Positions 32,887-41,301 of a stretch of 64,000 bases of DNA are shown here, piece by piece. Position 1 is the stretch's first letter, and every line of letters begins with the position of its first letter. Position numbers and translations under genes: made by a program. The notes under the pieces are model-generated. The model saw only the letters and a list, made by a program, of their open reading frames with translations, was not told the origin of the DNA and made no database searches. Origin of the DNA: Methylocystis bryophila (lineage in GTDB: Bacteria > Pseudomonadota > Alphaproteobacteria > Rhizobiales > Beijerinckiaceae); contig NZ_AP027149.1 of NCBI RefSeq assembly GCF_027925445.1, positions 4,476,501 to 4,540,500 of the forward strand. Reading direction: 5' to 3'.

Positions 32887-33750
32887 ATGATCAACGTCGT
32901 CGATCTCGCGGTCTATGCTTTCTGGATCGGGTTGCTCTGCGCTGTCGTCTACACGGCGATCGACTCGCCGATGCGGCCTGTGCAGAACTGGCTGTCGAGC
33001 TGGCAGGACAGCTTTGGCTATCCCTTGCGCTTTTGGATCGTAACTTTCGTCATTTTATTGATTTTCGCCGCTGCTCCGAGCCTGGATTTTCTGATGAGGC
33101 GTCAGCTCAGGCTCGATACGAGCACGATCAAGGCGCTGACGACGACGTGGCAGGCGATCAGCGGCGGCCTTCTCGCCTTTATCGCGATACGCGTCCATCA
33201 ATGGGCGGCTTTGCATCCTTTCGATCGCGATCGCGATCGCGGACGTTTCCGCTACGCCGCCAATCGGCGCCGCGAATTATGGGCTGCGGCCATTGGCGCG
33301 GCCGTCGTGCTGATCATGTTCGGTCTGGGCGAAGGCTTGACCGCGCTCGTGCTCAAGCTGCCGAAAGAATGGATCCCCCTCGGCGGCGCGCTCGTGCCGT
33401 GGCTGCGCGCGCTCGTCTTCGCGCCGCTGGCGATCATTCGACCTTGTCTCTCGCTCGGCGCGCATCGACCCCTCCGCACAGCCTTTATCGGCTTCTCCCG
33501 GCGACCGCTGTCCTTCTTCATCTGGATTTCGATCATCGGCTGGCCCCTTCTCTTCGCGCAGGTCGCGGCCGAGATTTTCGGCCGATCGGCCGAGGTCGTC
33601 ACGCCGAAATTCTGGGCGGTCCAGGGCGCGCTCCTGCTGTTCAACTTGTTCAACTACCTGGCTTTTGAAATGACCACCCTGCGGTTTGTGCGCGATCTTG
33701 CGAAAACGCCGCACGAAGATTTCAGGGTCGGCGTCGACGAACGCTTCTGA
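32887..33750 (+). CDS. Multi-helix membrane protein of unknown function
   Basis: A 287-residue protein with about six hydrophobic segments: VVDLAVYAFWIGLLCAVVYT, FWIVTFVILLIFAAAP, LWAAAIGAAVVLIMFGLGEGL, ALVFAPLAIIRP, FFIWISIIGWPLLFAQVAAEIF and VQGALLLFNLFNYLAF. A charged cytoplasmic loop lies between helices 3 and 4. The ATG at 32887 is preceded by GGAAAG; the in-frame extension from 32800 runs into a repeat. No family was recognised. Confidence 0.65.
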   Translation: MINVVDLAVYAFWIGLLCAVVYTAIDSPMRPVQNWLSSWQDSFGYPLRFWIVTFVILLIFAAAPSLDFLMRRQLRLDTSTIKALTTTWQAISGGLLAFIAIRVHQWAALHPFDRDRDRGRFRYAANRRRELWAAAIGAAVVLIMFGLGEGLTALVLKLPKEWIPLGGALVPWLRALVFAPLAIIRPCLSLGAHRPLRTAFIGFSRRPLSFFIWISIIGWPLLFAQVAAEIFGRSAEVVTPKFWAVQGALLLFNLFNYLAFEMTTLRFVRDLAKTPHEDFRVGVDERF

Positions 33751-33785
33751 GCGGGAGATCGACGACAGACCCTCGGTCCAAATCA

Positions 33786-33843
33786 GAAGCTTGAGCATGT
33801 CCGGATTGGAAATCCGCTCCGCGCTCTTCCGTGACACGCTCCA
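33786..33843 (-). repeat. Degenerate type C terminal hairpin
   Basis: GAGCATGTCCGGATTGGAAATCC..TTCCGTGACACGCTC, adjoining the 3' end of scpB. Confidence 0.65.
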
Positions 33844-34593
33844 TCAATCTTCCAACGGGCTCTCCTCGGCCGGCTCCGCCTCTTCTTCCTCCAGCCCGAA
33901 CTCCATCTCGAGCGGCTGAAGGCTTTCCTCGAGCGGCTCCTCATCCTCCCGGAGCGTGGGATCGTCGCTCGGCGCGGGGATGCGAAAATCCTTGGGCAGA
34001 CGTCCGTCGAAGAGACCGTCCCGCTTCAATTCGTCCAGTCCGGGCAGATCACCGATCTGCTCGAGACCAAAATGCATGAGGAACTGGTCAGTCGTGCCGT
34101 AGGTTATCGGCCGGCCCGGCGCTTTGCGGCGGCCGCGCAGGCGCACCCAGCCTGTCTCCAGCAGCACGTCGATCGTGCCCTTGGAGATGGCCACGCCTCG
34201 CAATTCCTCGATCTCGGCGCGCGTCGTCGGCTGATGATAGGCGATGATCGCGAGCGTCTCCATCGCGGCCCGCGAGAGCTTCTTTTGCTCGACCTCCTCG
34301 CGCGCCAGCACATAGGAGAGGTCGGGCGCCGTGCGGAAGAACCACTTGCGGCCGGCGCGGGCGAGGTTGACGCCGCGCTGGGCGTAGTCCGCGCGCAATT
34401 GCTCGAGGACGGCGTGAACCGTGACCGCCTCGGGCAGACGACGCGCGATTTCCGCCTCGTCTAGCGGCTCCGAGGCCGCAAACAGCAGCGCTTCGGCGAC
34501 GCGCGCCGCTTCCGCCAGGCGCAACGCCTCGTCCGCGAGATCCTCATCGCTCGCCGGTCCGAAGAGTTCGATTTTTGCAGCGGCTTGCGCCAA
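33844..34593 (-). CDS. scpB: Segregation and condensation protein B
   Basis: A 249-residue winged-helix protein, a subunit of the SMC-ScpAB condensin complex. Family segments: VAEALLFAASEPLDEAEIARRLP, TAPDLSYVLAREE, LSRAAMETLAIIAYHQPTTRAEIEELRGV, TGWVRLRGRRKAPGRPITYGTTDQFLMHFGLEQIGDLP. The C-terminus is very acidic. I place the start at a TTG (34593) because AAGGAG lies 6 nt upstream. The longer open frame to 34710 reads through a palindromic repeat and is unlikely to be translated. scpA is upstream on the same strand. Confidence 0.9.
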   Translation of the reverse strand: MAQAAAKIELFGPASDEDLADEALRLAEAARVAEALLFAASEPLDEAEIARRLPEAVTVHAVLEQLRADYAQRGVNLARAGRKWFFRTAPDLSYVLAREEVEQKKLSRAAMETLAIIAYHQPTTRAEIEELRGVAISKGTIDVLLETGWVRLRGRRKAPGRPITYGTTDQFLMHFGLEQIGDLPGLDELKRDGLFDGRLPKDFRIPAPSDDPTLREDEEPLEESLQPLEMEFGLEEEEAEPAEESPLED

Positions 34594-34659
34594 AGCGTTC
34601 TCCTTTTTGCATCTCGCGCGCGCCTCGAACGATCCCGTTCGAGAGATAAGCGCGCCAGG

Positions 34660-34770
34660 AGCGCGTCCCGATTGCGTGGAATCACGCGATCGAAAAGGAC
34701 TAAGCCCCAAATCAAAAACTTAGGGCATGTATTGACCGGAAGACCGCTTCGCGCTTTTCCGGGACATGCT
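34660..34770 (-). repeat. Types D and C palindromic repeats abutting the scpA stop codon
   Basis: Type D (CCCGATTGCGTGGAATCACGCGATCG, from about 34667) precedes the type C terminal hairpin (about 34722-34770). It ends at the scpA TAG. Confidence 0.82.
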
Positions 34771-35580
34771 CTAGACGCCGGCCTCGGCGAGCGAAGGTTG
34801 TTCGCCGCGCTTCACCCAGAGCGGCGCGAAAGCGCGGTCCTGGCGGATGAGGATGCGGCCCTCACGCGCCATTTCGAGCGAGGCCGAGAAGGCCGAGGCG
34901 CGCACGGTTCGCGCCGTCGGCGCGTCGAGACAGAATTGGAAGAGATAGTCGTCGAGCGCCATCCACTCTTGCGCCACGCCGACGAGCCGCTCCAGCGCCT
35001 CGCGCGCTTCGGCGAGCGACCAGACGGCGCGTTGCTGCAGCGTCACCTGGGTCACGGCGGTCTTCCGCCGCTGGCGCGCATAGGCCGTGAGAAGGTCGTA
35101 GAGTTTCGCCTCGAATTTGGGACGCGTGGAAACCTCGACGCCTTCGGCCGCCCCGCGCAGGAACATGTCGCGACCGAGGCGCGCACGCTGTCCCAAGGCC
35201 GCGGCGGCGCGACGAATCGCCTCGAGCCGGCGCAGACGCTCGGCCAGCGCGCTCGCGAGATCGGCGGCCGAAGGCTCTTCCGCGCTCTTTGGCGGCTCTG
35301 GCAGCAGCAATCTCGACTTCAGAAAAGCGAGCCACGCGGCCATGACCAGATAGTCGGCGGCGAGCTCGAGCCGCAGCCGTCGCGCCGCCTCGACGAAAGC
35401 GAGATATTGCTCGGCGAGCGCGAGAATCGAGATCTTTGCGAGATCGACCTTTTGTCGACGCGCCAGCTCGAGGAGAAGGTCGAGCGGCCCCTCGAAGCCA
35501 TCGACGTCGACGAGGAAGGCGGGCTCGCTCTCGTCCCTTTCGGGCGACTCCGCCTGCTCTATGCCCCATTGCGCCGACAT
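34771..35580 (-). CDS. scpA: Segregation and condensation protein A
   Basis: A 269-residue kleisin subunit of the SMC-ScpAB complex for chromosome condensation. The N-terminal signature FLVDVDGFEGPLDLLLELARRQKVDLAKISILALAEQYL is canonical, followed by LAADYLVMAAWLAFLKSRLLLP. A C-terminal winged-helix region follows (VTQVTLQQRAVWSLAEAREALERLVG). It lies in the conserved argS-SPOR-nagZ-scpA-scpB gene order. Its TAG stop codon coincides with the end of a palindromic repeat. Confidence 0.95.
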   Translation of the reverse strand: MSAQWGIEQAESPERDESEPAFLVDVDGFEGPLDLLLELARRQKVDLAKISILALAEQYLAFVEAARRLRLELAADYLVMAAWLAFLKSRLLLPEPPKSAEEPSAADLASALAERLRRLEAIRRAAAALGQRARLGRDMFLRGAAEGVEVSTRPKFEAKLYDLLTAYARQRRKTAVTQVTLQQRAVWSLAEAREALERLVGVAQEWMALDDYLFQFCLDAPTARTVRASAFSASLEMAREGRILIRQDRAFAPLWVKRGEQPSLAEAGV

Positions 35581-35718
35581 ATCCGCCCCGTTGCATCCAT
35601 CGAGGATTGTTGGCGGGCCAACGAATTCTTGATGGGAAATCCTTTTCTCAGCAGGGCTCTCGTTAAACCCCGGCCCCAGATCCTGGGAACCCTGCTTGGG
35701 CGGTCGAGATTGTGCTTT

Positions 35719-36729
35719 TTAGGCCACGCTCGCAAGGGCGGCGTTGAATTCCCTTTCGCCGTCCACAGGATTAAAGGCTTCGACGCGCTCGAGCAGCCTC
35801 AGCGCCCGATCGGCCCGCTCGAGGCTTTTGCCGGCAAGGAGCGGAGCGCCTTCGGCGACGCGGCGGGCTTCAGAGAGCTCGCCGTTGCAATGCAGGACCA
35901 AATCGCAGCCGGCGGCTGAGGCGCTCTCGGCGCGCTCGCGAATATCCCCGGACAAAGCCTGCATCGAGAGATCGTCGGTCATCAGCAAGCCGTCGAAGCC
36001 GATTTCCGCGCGCACGATTTTTCCGATCACCTCGGGGGACAGGCTTGCCGGCCGCTCGGGGTCGATCGCCTCGAAGACCACATGGGCCGTCATGGCGATC
36101 GGCAAATCGGCGTTGGCTGCGAAGGGCGCGAAATCGGCGTCGCGCAGGGCCTGCAGAGAGGCCGCGACGCGCGGAAGCTCGAAATGGCTGTCGGCCGCCG
36201 CGCGGCCGTGGCCGGGGATGTGCTTCATCACCGGGAGAACGCCGCTGGCGAGCAGTCCGTCCGCGGCTGCGCGGCCAAGGCGCGCCACCCGGGCCGGATC
36301 GCCGCTATAGCCGCGATCGCCGATGACCTGGTGCGCTCCGCGCTGCGGCGTGTCGAGCACAGGAAGGCAGTCTATGGTAAGCCCGACCTCCCGGAGATCG
36401 TGCGCCATGAGCCGCGCGCCCAAAAAGGCGAGGCGCGCCGCCGTCTCCAGATCCGCGCCGAGCCGCTCGTAGGACGCGGCGCTCGGATAGGCGCGCCACT
36501 CCGGCGGCGCGAGCCTTTGGACGCGGCCGCCCTCCTGATCGACGAGAATGGGAAGTCGATCGTCGCCGAGCGCCTCACGCAGAACGTCGGTGAGATCGCG
36601 CAGCTGCGACCGGGATTCGACATTTCTGCGAAACAGGATCACGCCCCAGGGGCGCGCATCGCGCAGGAAAGCCTTTTCCTCGGGCGCGAGCCGCGCGCCG
36701 GCCAATCCGCAGATGAAGGCGCGGGCCAT
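35719..36729 (-). CDS. nagZ: Beta-N-acetylhexosaminidase NagZ (GH3)
   Basis: A 336-residue cytoplasmic GH3 enzyme that removes GlcNAc from anhydro-muropeptides in peptidoglycan recycling. Landmarks: FICGLAGARLAPEEKAFL, ILVDQEGGRVQRL, TIDCLPVLD, the signature VMKHIPGHGRAAADSHFELP (catalytic His/Asp loop) and GLLMTDDLSMQAL containing the nucleophile Asp. The ATG chosen gives MARAFICG, the usual family start. Confidence 0.93.
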   Translation of the reverse strand: MARAFICGLAGARLAPEEKAFLRDARPWGVILFRRNVESRSQLRDLTDVLREALGDDRLPILVDQEGGRVQRLAPPEWRAYPSAASYERLGADLETAARLAFLGARLMAHDLREVGLTIDCLPVLDTPQRGAHQVIGDRGYSGDPARVARLGRAAADGLLASGVLPVMKHIPGHGRAAADSHFELPRVAASLQALRDADFAPFAANADLPIAMTAHVVFEAIDPERPASLSPEVIGKIVRAEIGFDGLLMTDDLSMQALSGDIRERAESASAAGCDLVLHCNGELSEARRVAEGAPLLAGKSLERADRALRLLERVEAFNPVDGEREFNAALASVA

Positions 36730-36809
36730 GAGTCGAATTCTCCGCTGATCATATTTGGCGAAGGCGCGGGCTCCGAGCTTGCGCGCGCGGGCCTGCGCCC
36801 GCGCCCGGC

Positions 36810-38285
36810 TCAGTTCTTCGCAACGTAACAATCGCCGCCGTCGTTCTTGACGGCCTTGCACAAGCTCGCCGCGGCTTCCTTGCTCAGGCCGCCGACGCGA
36901 ACACGGTAGACGGTTTTGTCGCCGACCTCGGCGGATTTCCAGGTGGGCCGATGTCCGCCCAAACGCGATCCATATTTGTCCACGACCTTCTTGGCGAGCG
37001 AGCGCGCTTCGCTCTCGTTAGGCGCGGCGCCGAACTGGACGAATGCGGAGCCTGCGGGGGGAGCTTCCGCCGCCTGCTCCGGCGGCGCGGCTTCTTCCTT
37101 CGCGGGGGCGGCCTTGACCGGCTCCGCGGGCAGCGTGGCGACCTTCTCGACCTTCTTCTTGGGCGGTTGCTTTTGCGCCGTCTGCGCGGTCGTTGCGGGC
37201 GGGGCGGCAAGCTGCGGCGTCGTCGTCGACGCTGCGGGCGAGGTTGCGGGCGCGTCATTGGCCGCGCGCTCGACCGCCGCCGGCGCCTTGGCTGGGCTGA
37301 CCCCGCTGTCCTCGTTGATCGCCACCGTCTTGACGCGGCGGAAGCTCTGGGTCGTCGGCTCGCGCGGCGGCTCCACCACGGGCTCGACCGGCGCCTCCTG
37401 ATGGGGCACGACCCCGCGCACGGGCGTCTCCTCCCCTCGGTCGAGGACGGTCGCATCCTCTCTCGCGGTTTGGTTGGCGTCGGCGGCCGGCGCGACCTTC
37501 GTCGGTCCCGAAGGCGCGGCGATGGTGGCGATCTCGCGAGATCCGGCGACGCCCTTGATGCGGGCGACGCCCCAGCCGACGCCCAAAGCGCCGACAAGGC
37601 AGGCGACCGCGACGCCGTGCCAGGGCTTTACGCGAAAAGCGCGCCGGCCTGCATCAGACTCCTCGCTCCTGACCTCGTCGTAGGGCTCGTTGGGAAAGTC
37701 TTCATAGGCGCCGTGTTCCGCCGAATAATATTCATCGGACTGCGCATGCTCGAAAGACTGCGCATGCTCGAACGCAAGATCCGACCCCTGCGCACCATGC
37801 GCATGCGCATGGTGATCGGTCCGCTGGAAGTCCTCGGGATAGAAGTCTTCCTCGGGATGCGCGTCAAAGTTCGGCTGGGCCGCGGGCTGGCGTCGCCAGC
37901 CCGCGTGCGGCTGCGCGACGTGATCCGGTTCTTCGTAGAAAGAGCCCCGGAGCGGCGGCGGCAAATCTTCCTCGGGGAAGTGATCGTCCGGCTCCTGCGC
38001 CGGCGCATGCGGCGCGAAGTGCTGTTCCGGAGCCGCGCTCAGAGGACCTTGCGTGGCGTCGGGATGATACCCCCAGTCGGGTCCCGCCTCCTCGCCAGGC
38101 TGGCGATGGTCGTTGAAGATCCGCCCATAGCGTTGCGACAGATCGTCGTGCTCTTGCTCCTGCATCAGACGAGCGAGCTCGCGCAGCGGGTCTCCCAGGG
38201 AAGCGCGTTGTGCTTCCTGGTCGCGCAGGCGCCGCTCGAACTCCTCGATCTCGATCGGTGCGCCTCTCTTTGTCGCTTCACGCAT
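36810..38285 (-). CDS. SPOR domain-containing membrane protein
   Basis: A 491-residue protein with a long acidic cytoplasmic N-terminus rich in His, Glu and Asp (about residues 1-225), one membrane helix (VAVACLVGALGVGWGVARI, about 230-248), a Pro/Ala/Lys-rich periplasmic linker and a C-terminal SPOR domain (about 410-490: SAFVQFGAAPNESEARSLAKKVVDKYG, VYRVRVGGLSKEAAASLCKAV). SPOR domains bind denuded glycan strands at division septa. Its place between argS and nagZ is conserved in Hyphomicrobiales. Confidence 0.88.
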   Translation of the reverse strand: MREATKRGAPIEIEEFERRLRDQEAQRASLGDPLRELARLMQEQEHDDLSQRYGRIFNDHRQPGEEAGPDWGYHPDATQGPLSAAPEQHFAPHAPAQEPDDHFPEEDLPPPLRGSFYEEPDHVAQPHAGWRRQPAAQPNFDAHPEEDFYPEDFQRTDHHAHAHGAQGSDLAFEHAQSFEHAQSDEYYSAEHGAYEDFPNEPYDEVRSEESDAGRRAFRVKPWHGVAVACLVGALGVGWGVARIKGVAGSREIATIAAPSGPTKVAPAADANQTAREDATVLDRGEETPVRGVVPHQEAPVEPVVEPPREPTTQSFRRVKTVAINEDSGVSPAKAPAAVERAANDAPATSPAASTTTPQLAAPPATTAQTAQKQPPKKKVEKVATLPAEPVKAAPAKEEAAPPEQAAEAPPAGSAFVQFGAAPNESEARSLAKKVVDKYGSRLGGHRPTWKSAEVGDKTVYRVRVGGLSKEAAASLCKAVKNDGGDCYVAKN

Positions 38286-38368
38286 GAACCGCCTCGCTTC
38301 TCAACCGGGACGCTCTGAAGACCCACGGCCGCGCCGCCGATCCCGAACGCCGGAGGGATCGAGCGCGT

Positions 38369-40138
38369 TCAGCGCATTTCGTCAGGCGCGTTCACGCCCA
38401 AGAGCGCCAAGCCTGACGCGAGCACGGCGGTCAATGAGACCACCAGAGCGAGGCGTGCGCTCGTTAAATCTCTCTCGCTTAGATTAACAAAGCGTAATTG
38501 TGGCCAATCTTTGCCCCGATTCCAATGAGCATGAAAGCAGCTCGCGAGCCCGTAAAGATAAAAAGCGATCCTGTGCGGTTCGTGCGCGCTCGCGCTCGCG
38601 GCCACGACACGCGGGTATTGCGCGATTTCTCGCGCCAAGCCAATCTCGCCCTCGTCTTTGAGCAGCTCGAGCGGCGCGGCGCATAAAGCTGCTGGGCTCA
38701 AGTCCATGGCCGGGAAGGCGGCCTGGGCTTGGCGCAGCACAGACTTGCCGCGCGCATGCGCATATTGGACGTAGAAGACAGGATTGTCCTTGGATTGCTC
38801 GACGACCTTGGCGAGATCGAAGTCGAGCGGCGCGTCATTCTTGCGATAGAGCATCATGAAGCGGACGGCGTCGACGCCAACTTCGTCGACGACCTCGCGC
38901 AGCGTCACGAAATCGCCGGAGCGCTTGGACATTTTCACGGGCTCGCCGCTGCGCATCAGCCGTACGAGCTGGCACAGCTTCACGTCAAGATCGACCGAGC
39001 CGTTCGAAAGCGCTTTCACCGCCGCCTGCATGCGCTTGACATAGCCGCCGTGGTCGGCGCCCCAGACGTCGATGAGCGTCTTGAAGCCGCGGTCGACCTT
39101 GTCCTTGTGATAGGCGATGTCGGCGGAAAAATAGGTCTCGGATCCGTCGGATTTCTTCAGCGCGCGGTCGCCGTCGTCGCCGAAGGCGCTCGAGCGGAAG
39201 AGCGTCTGCTCGCGATCCTCCCAATCCTCGGGAAGCTGACCCTTGGGCGGCGGCAGGCGGCCCTCATAGACGAGGCCCGCCGCGCGCAATTCCTCGATGC
39301 AGCGGTCGATTTCCGAGACGCCATTGATCTTCTCGTGCAGGCTGCGCTCGGAAAAGAAGACTTCGTGCTTGATGTTAAGCGCGGCGAGATCGTCGCGGAT
39401 CATCTCCATCATCAGCTCGATGGCGCGCGACTTGACGATCGGCAGCCAGACGTCCTCCGCCGCGCTCAGCAGCGCGTCCTTGTGCTCGCGAGCGAGCGCT
39501 TCACCGACCGACTTCAGATAATCGCCGGGATAAAGCCCCTCGGGAATCGCGATCGTCTCGCCGAGCGCCTCGCGGTACCGCAGATAGGCCGAGCGCGCGA
39601 GAACCTCGATCTGTGCGCCGGCGTCGTTGACGTAATATTCGCGCGCGACCTCGTTACCGACGAACTCGACCAGATTGGCGAGCGCGTCGCCGAAGACCGC
39701 GCCGCGTCCATGGCCGACATGCATCGGACCCGTCGGATTGGCGGAGACATATTCGATATTGACCTTGCCCTGGGCCGCGGGCTCGGGTCGCCCGAAGGCC
39801 CGGGGCCCGGCGAGGACGCCGCGCAGCACATCGAAATAGAGGGACGGCTCGAGCCGGATGTTGATGAAGCCCGGCCCGGCCACCTCGACCTTGGCGACCC
39901 CCGGCGACTGCGCCAGCGCCACCGCGATCTCGTCGGCAAGGACACGGGGCGAGGCGAAATAGGCCTTGGCCTCCTTGGCGAAGACCATGGCGGCGTTGCA
40001 GGCCAGATCGCCCATGGCCGTGTCCTTCGGCGGCTCGACGACGAATCGCGCCGGATCGAAGCCGGGAAGGCGGCCGGAGTCGGCGATATTGCGCAGGATC
40101 GCGCTGATGCGGTCGTGGAAGAGCGAGAAGAGGTCCAT
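38369..40138 (-). CDS. argS: Arginine-tRNA ligase
   Basis: A 589-residue class I aminoacyl-tRNA synthetase charging tRNA-Arg. It shows an N-terminal Arg-tRNA synthetase additional domain (about residues 1-100), the HIGH-type sequence NPTGPMHVGHGRGAVFGD, KMSKR present as VKMSKRSGDFV, and a C-terminal DALR anticodon-binding domain with PHRIAFYLYGLASCFHAHWN. It heads the argS-SPOR-nagZ-scpAB series. Confidence 0.97.
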   Translation of the reverse strand: MDLFSLFHDRISAILRNIADSGRLPGFDPARFVVEPPKDTAMGDLACNAAMVFAKEAKAYFASPRVLADEIAVALAQSPGVAKVEVAGPGFINIRLEPSLYFDVLRGVLAGPRAFGRPEPAAQGKVNIEYVSANPTGPMHVGHGRGAVFGDALANLVEFVGNEVAREYYVNDAGAQIEVLARSAYLRYREALGETIAIPEGLYPGDYLKSVGEALAREHKDALLSAAEDVWLPIVKSRAIELMMEMIRDDLAALNIKHEVFFSERSLHEKINGVSEIDRCIEELRAAGLVYEGRLPPPKGQLPEDWEDREQTLFRSSAFGDDGDRALKKSDGSETYFSADIAYHKDKVDRGFKTLIDVWGADHGGYVKRMQAAVKALSNGSVDLDVKLCQLVRLMRSGEPVKMSKRSGDFVTLREVVDEVGVDAVRFMMLYRKNDAPLDFDLAKVVEQSKDNPVFYVQYAHARGKSVLRQAQAAFPAMDLSPAALCAAPLELLKDEGEIGLAREIAQYPRVVAASASAHEPHRIAFYLYGLASCFHAHWNRGKDWPQLRFVNLSERDLTSARLALVVSLTAVLASGLALLGVNAPDEMR

Positions 40139-40296
40139 GGTGGGCTTGTGGGCTTTCCGGCAAGAGAGGGCGGCGGTTTAGCAGAGACCGGCGCGGAAGA
40201 AAGCCCCGGAGCGCCGGGCGCGGCAAGAGTGCATCTCTCGCACGGCCGGCTCCGCATGTGAAAAATCTCGTGCAGCCACAAGTCTTTCTCTTGCAA

Positions 40297-40317
40297 TGTC
40301 CGGTAAAATACCGTACA
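40297..40317. promoter_or_regulatory. Operator-like palindrome of the toxin-antitoxin operon
   Basis: Arms TGTCCGGTA (40297-40305) and TACCGTACA (40309-40317) flank AAA; eight of nine positions are complementary, including a perfect CGGTA/TACCG. It lies 27 bp before the antitoxin ATG, as expected for autorepression by a ribbon-helix-helix antitoxin. Confidence 0.65.
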
Positions 40318-40344
40318 TCTCCCGAAGACGAAGAGGAATGCAAG

Positions 40345-40635
40345 ATGCCTCAAGAACAGCCCCGCACCGCGCGCATCGAGGCCCGCATTGCCCCCGACGC
40401 GCTCGCGATCGTAAAACGCGCCGCCGAGATTCAAGGTCGCAGCGTCAGCGACTTCGTGGTCGCCGCCGCTCAGGAAGCCGCCGCGCGCGCCATTGAAGAA
40501 ACCCAAATCATCCGCCTGTCGGTCGAGGATCAACGCATCTTTGCCGAGGCGATCCTTAGGCCGCCGGAGCCGACGCCGGCATTGCTCCGCGCAGCGCAAG
40601 CCTATCGGACGCTCTTCATCACAGAAGAGCCTTGA
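40345..40635 (+). CDS. DUF1778 antitoxin (TacA-like)
   Basis: A 96-residue protein with an N-terminal ribbon-helix-helix DNA-binding domain (RTARIEARIAPDALAIVKRAAEIQGRSVSDFVVAAAQEAAARAI). A C-terminal toxin-neutralising segment follows (LSVEDQRIFAEAILRPPEPTPALLRAAQAYRTL). It should neutralise the downstream GNAT toxin and repress the operon through the palindrome at 40297. The ATG follows GAGGA at a suitable distance. Its stop overlaps the toxin start (TTGA). Confidence 0.92.
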   Translation: MPQEQPRTARIEARIAPDALAIVKRAAEIQGRSVSDFVVAAAQEAAARAIEETQIIRLSVEDQRIFAEAILRPPEPTPALLRAAQAYRTLFITEEP

Positions 40636-41144
40636 CTTCACGATTCCGTATCGAAGCGCTGACAGCAGCGCATGATCGCAAGCGTTTTTCTTGCGGCGTC
40701 GAGCCTCTCGACCGTTATTTGCGCGAGCTGGCCTCTCAGGACATTAAGCGCCGCATCAGCAATTGCTTTGTCGCTCTCGACGAGAGCGGCGTCGTCGCCG
40801 GCTATTACACCCTTGCCGCGACGAGCCTGCCTTTGAACGAGCTGCCCGCCGATGTGGCGAAGCGCCTTCCTCGCTACCCGCTCGCGCCTGCGGGGCTCAT
40901 CGGTCGTCTTGCCGTCGCCGAGGGGTTTCGCGGGAAGAAGCTAGGCGGCGCGTTGGTCATGGACGCCGCCCTGCGCGCCGCGCGTAGCGATCCGGCAATC
41001 TTCGCCCTCGTGGTCGACGCCAAGGGCAATGCCGCCGTCGCCTTTTACGCACATCACGGCTTCCGCCGATTCGCGAGCAGGTCGGACACCCTGTTTCTGC
41101 CCTTGGCCACCGCCCTCAAGGCCCTTGGCGCCATTCGGGAGTGA
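40632..41144 (+). CDS. GNAT toxin (TacT-like tRNA acetyltransferase)
   Basis: A 170-residue GNAT acetyltransferase. In DUF1778-linked pairs these enzymes acetylate the amino group of aminoacyl-tRNA and stop translation. Motifs: RKRFSCGVEPLDRYLRELASQDIKRRISNCFVALD, AGYYTLAATSLPL, IGRLAVAEGFRGKKLGGALV (acetyl-CoA loop) and NAAVAFYAHHGFRRF with the catalytic Tyr. It starts at TTG, overlapping the antitoxin stop by 4 bp, which implies translational coupling. Confidence 0.92.
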   Translation: MTSRFRIEALTAAHDRKRFSCGVEPLDRYLRELASQDIKRRISNCFVALDESGVVAGYYTLAATSLPLNELPADVAKRLPRYPLAPAGLIGRLAVAEGFRGKKLGGALVMDAALRAARSDPAIFALVVDAKGNAAVAFYAHHGFRRFASRSDTLFLPLATALKALGAIRE

Positions 41145-41301
41145 GGATGCGGAAAGCGAGCGACACAGACCGCTGAGGTCCATTTCGCCGAAACGCCAAC
41201 GTCTTTCTCATGCCGGCGCCGGATCGGCAGTGTGAATTGCGGGCGCAAAACCGCTTTCTTCTGGAGGCCGACGGCCGGCGCCGGTAAACTGGGGGCGAAC
41301 C

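Noticed and set aside
38729..40261. A 510-codon open frame on the plus strand
   Set aside because: It is antisense to argS, which has full synthetase motifs; the shadow has none.
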